Shown in pieces: positions 5,512-6,830 of a stretch of DNA of 6,830 bases. Positions within the stretch are counted from its first letter, which is position 1; every line of letters starts with the position of its first letter. Location of the stretch: positions 1 to 6,830 of the forward strand of contig JAFHCF010000148.1 in assembly GCA_048497495.1 (NCBI GenBank), given 5' to 3'. The notes beneath the pieces were generated by a model. That model was not told the DNA's origin and ran no database searches. It saw only the letters and a list, made by a program, of their open reading frames with translations. A program made the position numbers and the translations under genes. The DNA comes from JAFHCF01 sp048497495. Lineage in GTDB: Bacteria; Pseudomonadota; Alphaproteobacteria; Rhizobiales; Ancalomicrobiaceae.

Positions 5512-6830
5512 TCAATATCCCGCCGCCGCGCCGGCCGGGCGGCGGTCGTCGTTGGCGCCGTAGAGCTTTCCCGAAAGCACCGCGCCGGAGGAGGCGGCAT
5601 CGTTGCCGGAGGAGGCGGGGCCGGCGGGGCTCGCCGCCGGCGGCGCCACCTCGATCAGCTCGGCCGCGCCCCAGGGCGACTGTTCCTTCAGCACGTAGCC
5701 CTTCGACGTCAGGATCGCCCGCGTGTCGGCGGAGAGGCCGAAGGGCTCGTAATAGACCTCGTCGGGCAGCCATTGGTGATGGACGCGCGGCGCGTCGACC
5801 GCCTCCTGCGGCTTCATGGCGAAATCGACGATGTTCACGATCGTCTCGGCGACGATCGAGATGATGCGGCTGCCGCCGGGCGAGCCGAGCACCAGGTATA
5901 CCCGGCCGTCCTTCATGACGATCGTCGGCGACATCGAGGAGAGCGGCCGCTTGCCCGGCTCGATCGCGTTGGCGGCGCCCTGGACGAGGCCGAAGAGATT
6001 GGCGACGCCGGGTTTCACGGTGAAGTCGTCCATCTCGTCGTTGAGCAGGAACCCGGTGCCGGGCGCCACCACGGCGGCGCCGAACAGTCCGTTGATGGTG
6101 TAGGTGACGGCGACGGCGTTGCCGGCCGCGTCGACCACCGAGAAATGCGTCGTCTCGGGCTTCTCGTGGGGCGCGACGCCGGGGGCGAGCGACTTCGAGG
6201 AAACGCGGCCGTCGGCGAGGATGCGGGCGCGGATCGCCGCCGCGTAGTCCTTCGACACCAGGCGTTCGACCGGCACCTTCACGAAGGCCGGGTCGCCGAG
6301 CAGCGTGTTGCGATCGAGATAGGCGTGGCGCATCGCCTCGACCTGGGCCGCGACGGTCGCCGCCGAGTGCCAGCCCATGGCCTTCAGGTCGAAGCCCTCC
6401 AGCACGTTGAGGATCAGGCAGATCGTCGTGCCGCCCGAGGACGGCGGCGGCGCCGAGATCAGGCGATGACCGCGATAGGCGCAGGCGACCGGCGTCGCCT
6501 CGTTGACCCGATAGGCGGCGAAATCGGCGGCGGTGAGCGTGCCGCGCCGGGCCTTCATGGCGGCCTCGACGGCTCGCGCCACGTCGCCGCGATAGAAGGC
6601 GTCGGGGCCGGCGTCGGCGATCTTCTCCAGCGTCGCGGCGAGATCGGGCTGGGTCAGGCGGTCACCGGGTCGGCGGGCGCGACCCTCGGGCGTCAGGAAG
6701 ATGCGGGCGGCCTCCGGATCCGTCGAGAGCCGCGACGTGCCGCGTTCGAGGATGTCGGTGTCGGGACGGGTGAGGACGAAGCCGTCGCGGGCGAGCGCGA
6801 TCGCCGGGGCCATCACCTCGCGGCGGGACA
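5512..6830 (-). CDS. ggt: Gamma-glutamyltransferase / glutathione hydrolase, N-terminus outside window
   Basis: This N-terminal nucleophile hydrolase is normally periplasmic. It cleaves gamma-glutamyl bonds (glutathione to glutamate plus Cys-Gly) or transfers the gamma-glutamyl group. The visible part holds about 225 residues of the large subunit and all of the small subunit. Autocleavage is expected before the first Thr of ETTHFSVVD (nucleophile codon 6151-6153). Residues equivalent to E. coli Thr409 and Asn411 lie in TYTIN (6091-6105), Asp433 in NDEMDDF (codon 6025-6027), Ser462-Ser463 in PLSSMSP (5935-5940), and the oxyanion glycines in GSPGGSR (5872-5877). HHQWLPDE and the terminal AAGY are also family-typical. 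The lid loop is present, but the gating Tyr444 position appears to be Phe (5992-5994). The small subunit, about 213 aa, is roughly 20 longer than in E. coli because of an Ala/Pro/Ser/Gly-rich insert (5578-5646). The signal peptide and the large-subunit arginine (E. coli Arg114) are outside the window. Confidence 0.95.
   Translation of the reverse strand, partial: SRREVMAPAIALARDGFVLTRPDTDILERGTSRLSTDPEAARIFLTPEGRARRPGDRLTQPDLAATLEKIADAGPDAFYRGDVARAVEAAMKARRGTLTAADFAAYRVNEATPVACAYRGHRLISAPPPSSGGTTICLILNVLEGFDLKAMGWHSAATVAAQVEAMRHAYLDRNTLLGDPAFVKVPVERLVSKDYAAAIRARILADGRVSSKSLAPGVAPHEKPETTHFSVVDAAGNAVAVTYTINGLFGAAVVAPGTGFLLNDEMDDFTVKPGVANLFGLVQGAANAIEPGKRPLSSMSPTIVMKDGRVYLVLGSPGGSRIISIVAETIVNIVDFAMKPQEAVDAPRVHHQWLPDEVYYEPFGLSADTRAILTSKGYVLKEQSPWGAAELIEVAPPAASPAGPASSGNDAASSGAVLSGKLYGANDDRRPAGAAAGY

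Noticed and set aside
4397..5563. A 388-codon open frame on the + strand opposite the TAXI binding-protein gene
   Set aside because: Gly/Ala/Asp/Val-rich antisense shadow without motifs. The opposite strand has a signal peptide, a strong ribosome-binding site and clear family signatures.
1..6830. CRISPR array, tRNA/rRNA genes, transposase, integrase or prophage genes
   Set aside because: No regularly spaced direct repeats, no cloverleaf or rRNA-like segment and no mobile-element protein motif was seen on either strand.

Overview
The window is GC-rich (roughly 70% by eye) with strongly GC-biased third codon positions. Its protein families point to an alphaproteobacterium, most likely in the Hyphomicrobiales (Rhizobiales). 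The clues are a putidaredoxin/adrenodoxin-type ferredoxin next to a YumC-type ferredoxin-NADP reductase with a Rhodopseudomonas-like C-terminus, a TAXI-type TRAP transporter, and two intergenic palindromes of a style common in that order. Genus and species cannot be read from this window.

Left half, + strand. The end of an HPt (histidine phosphotransfer) protein, cut by the window edge, stops at 209. After a 164-bp gap comes a 106-aa [2Fe-2S] ferredoxin (374-694). After a 207-bp gap with a short AT-richer inverted repeat comes a 343-aa FAD/NADPH ferredoxin reductase (902-1933). The two redox genes plausibly form an NADPH-to-reductase-to-ferredoxin chain, but no terminal acceptor such as a P450 is in view. 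A good Rho-independent terminator (1963-1993) ends this side.

Right half, - strand, convergent with the first block. Read in transcription order it holds the 3' part of a gamma-glutamyltransferase gene (ggt, 6830-5512, N-terminus outside the window), a periplasmic TAXI solute-binding protein (5368-4352), and a fused 4TM/12TM TRAP permease (4040-2004). The binding protein has a strong ribosome-binding site and a candidate promoter of its own. The permease has only a weak ribosome-binding site and is separated by 311 bp carrying two related palindromic repeats. These could stabilise or separate the message, so that the binding protein is made in excess over the permease.

Functionally, the right-hand block reads as a possible periplasmic salvage route: ggt would release glutamate (and Cys-Gly) from glutathione or other gamma-glutamyl compounds, and the TAXI-TRAP system would import glutamate or a related acid. 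This is inferred from gene order and from known ligands of the family. No mobile element, CRISPR array, RNA gene or clearly novel system was found. The most interesting items are the ggt/TAXI-TRAP association and the repeat pair inside the transporter operon.
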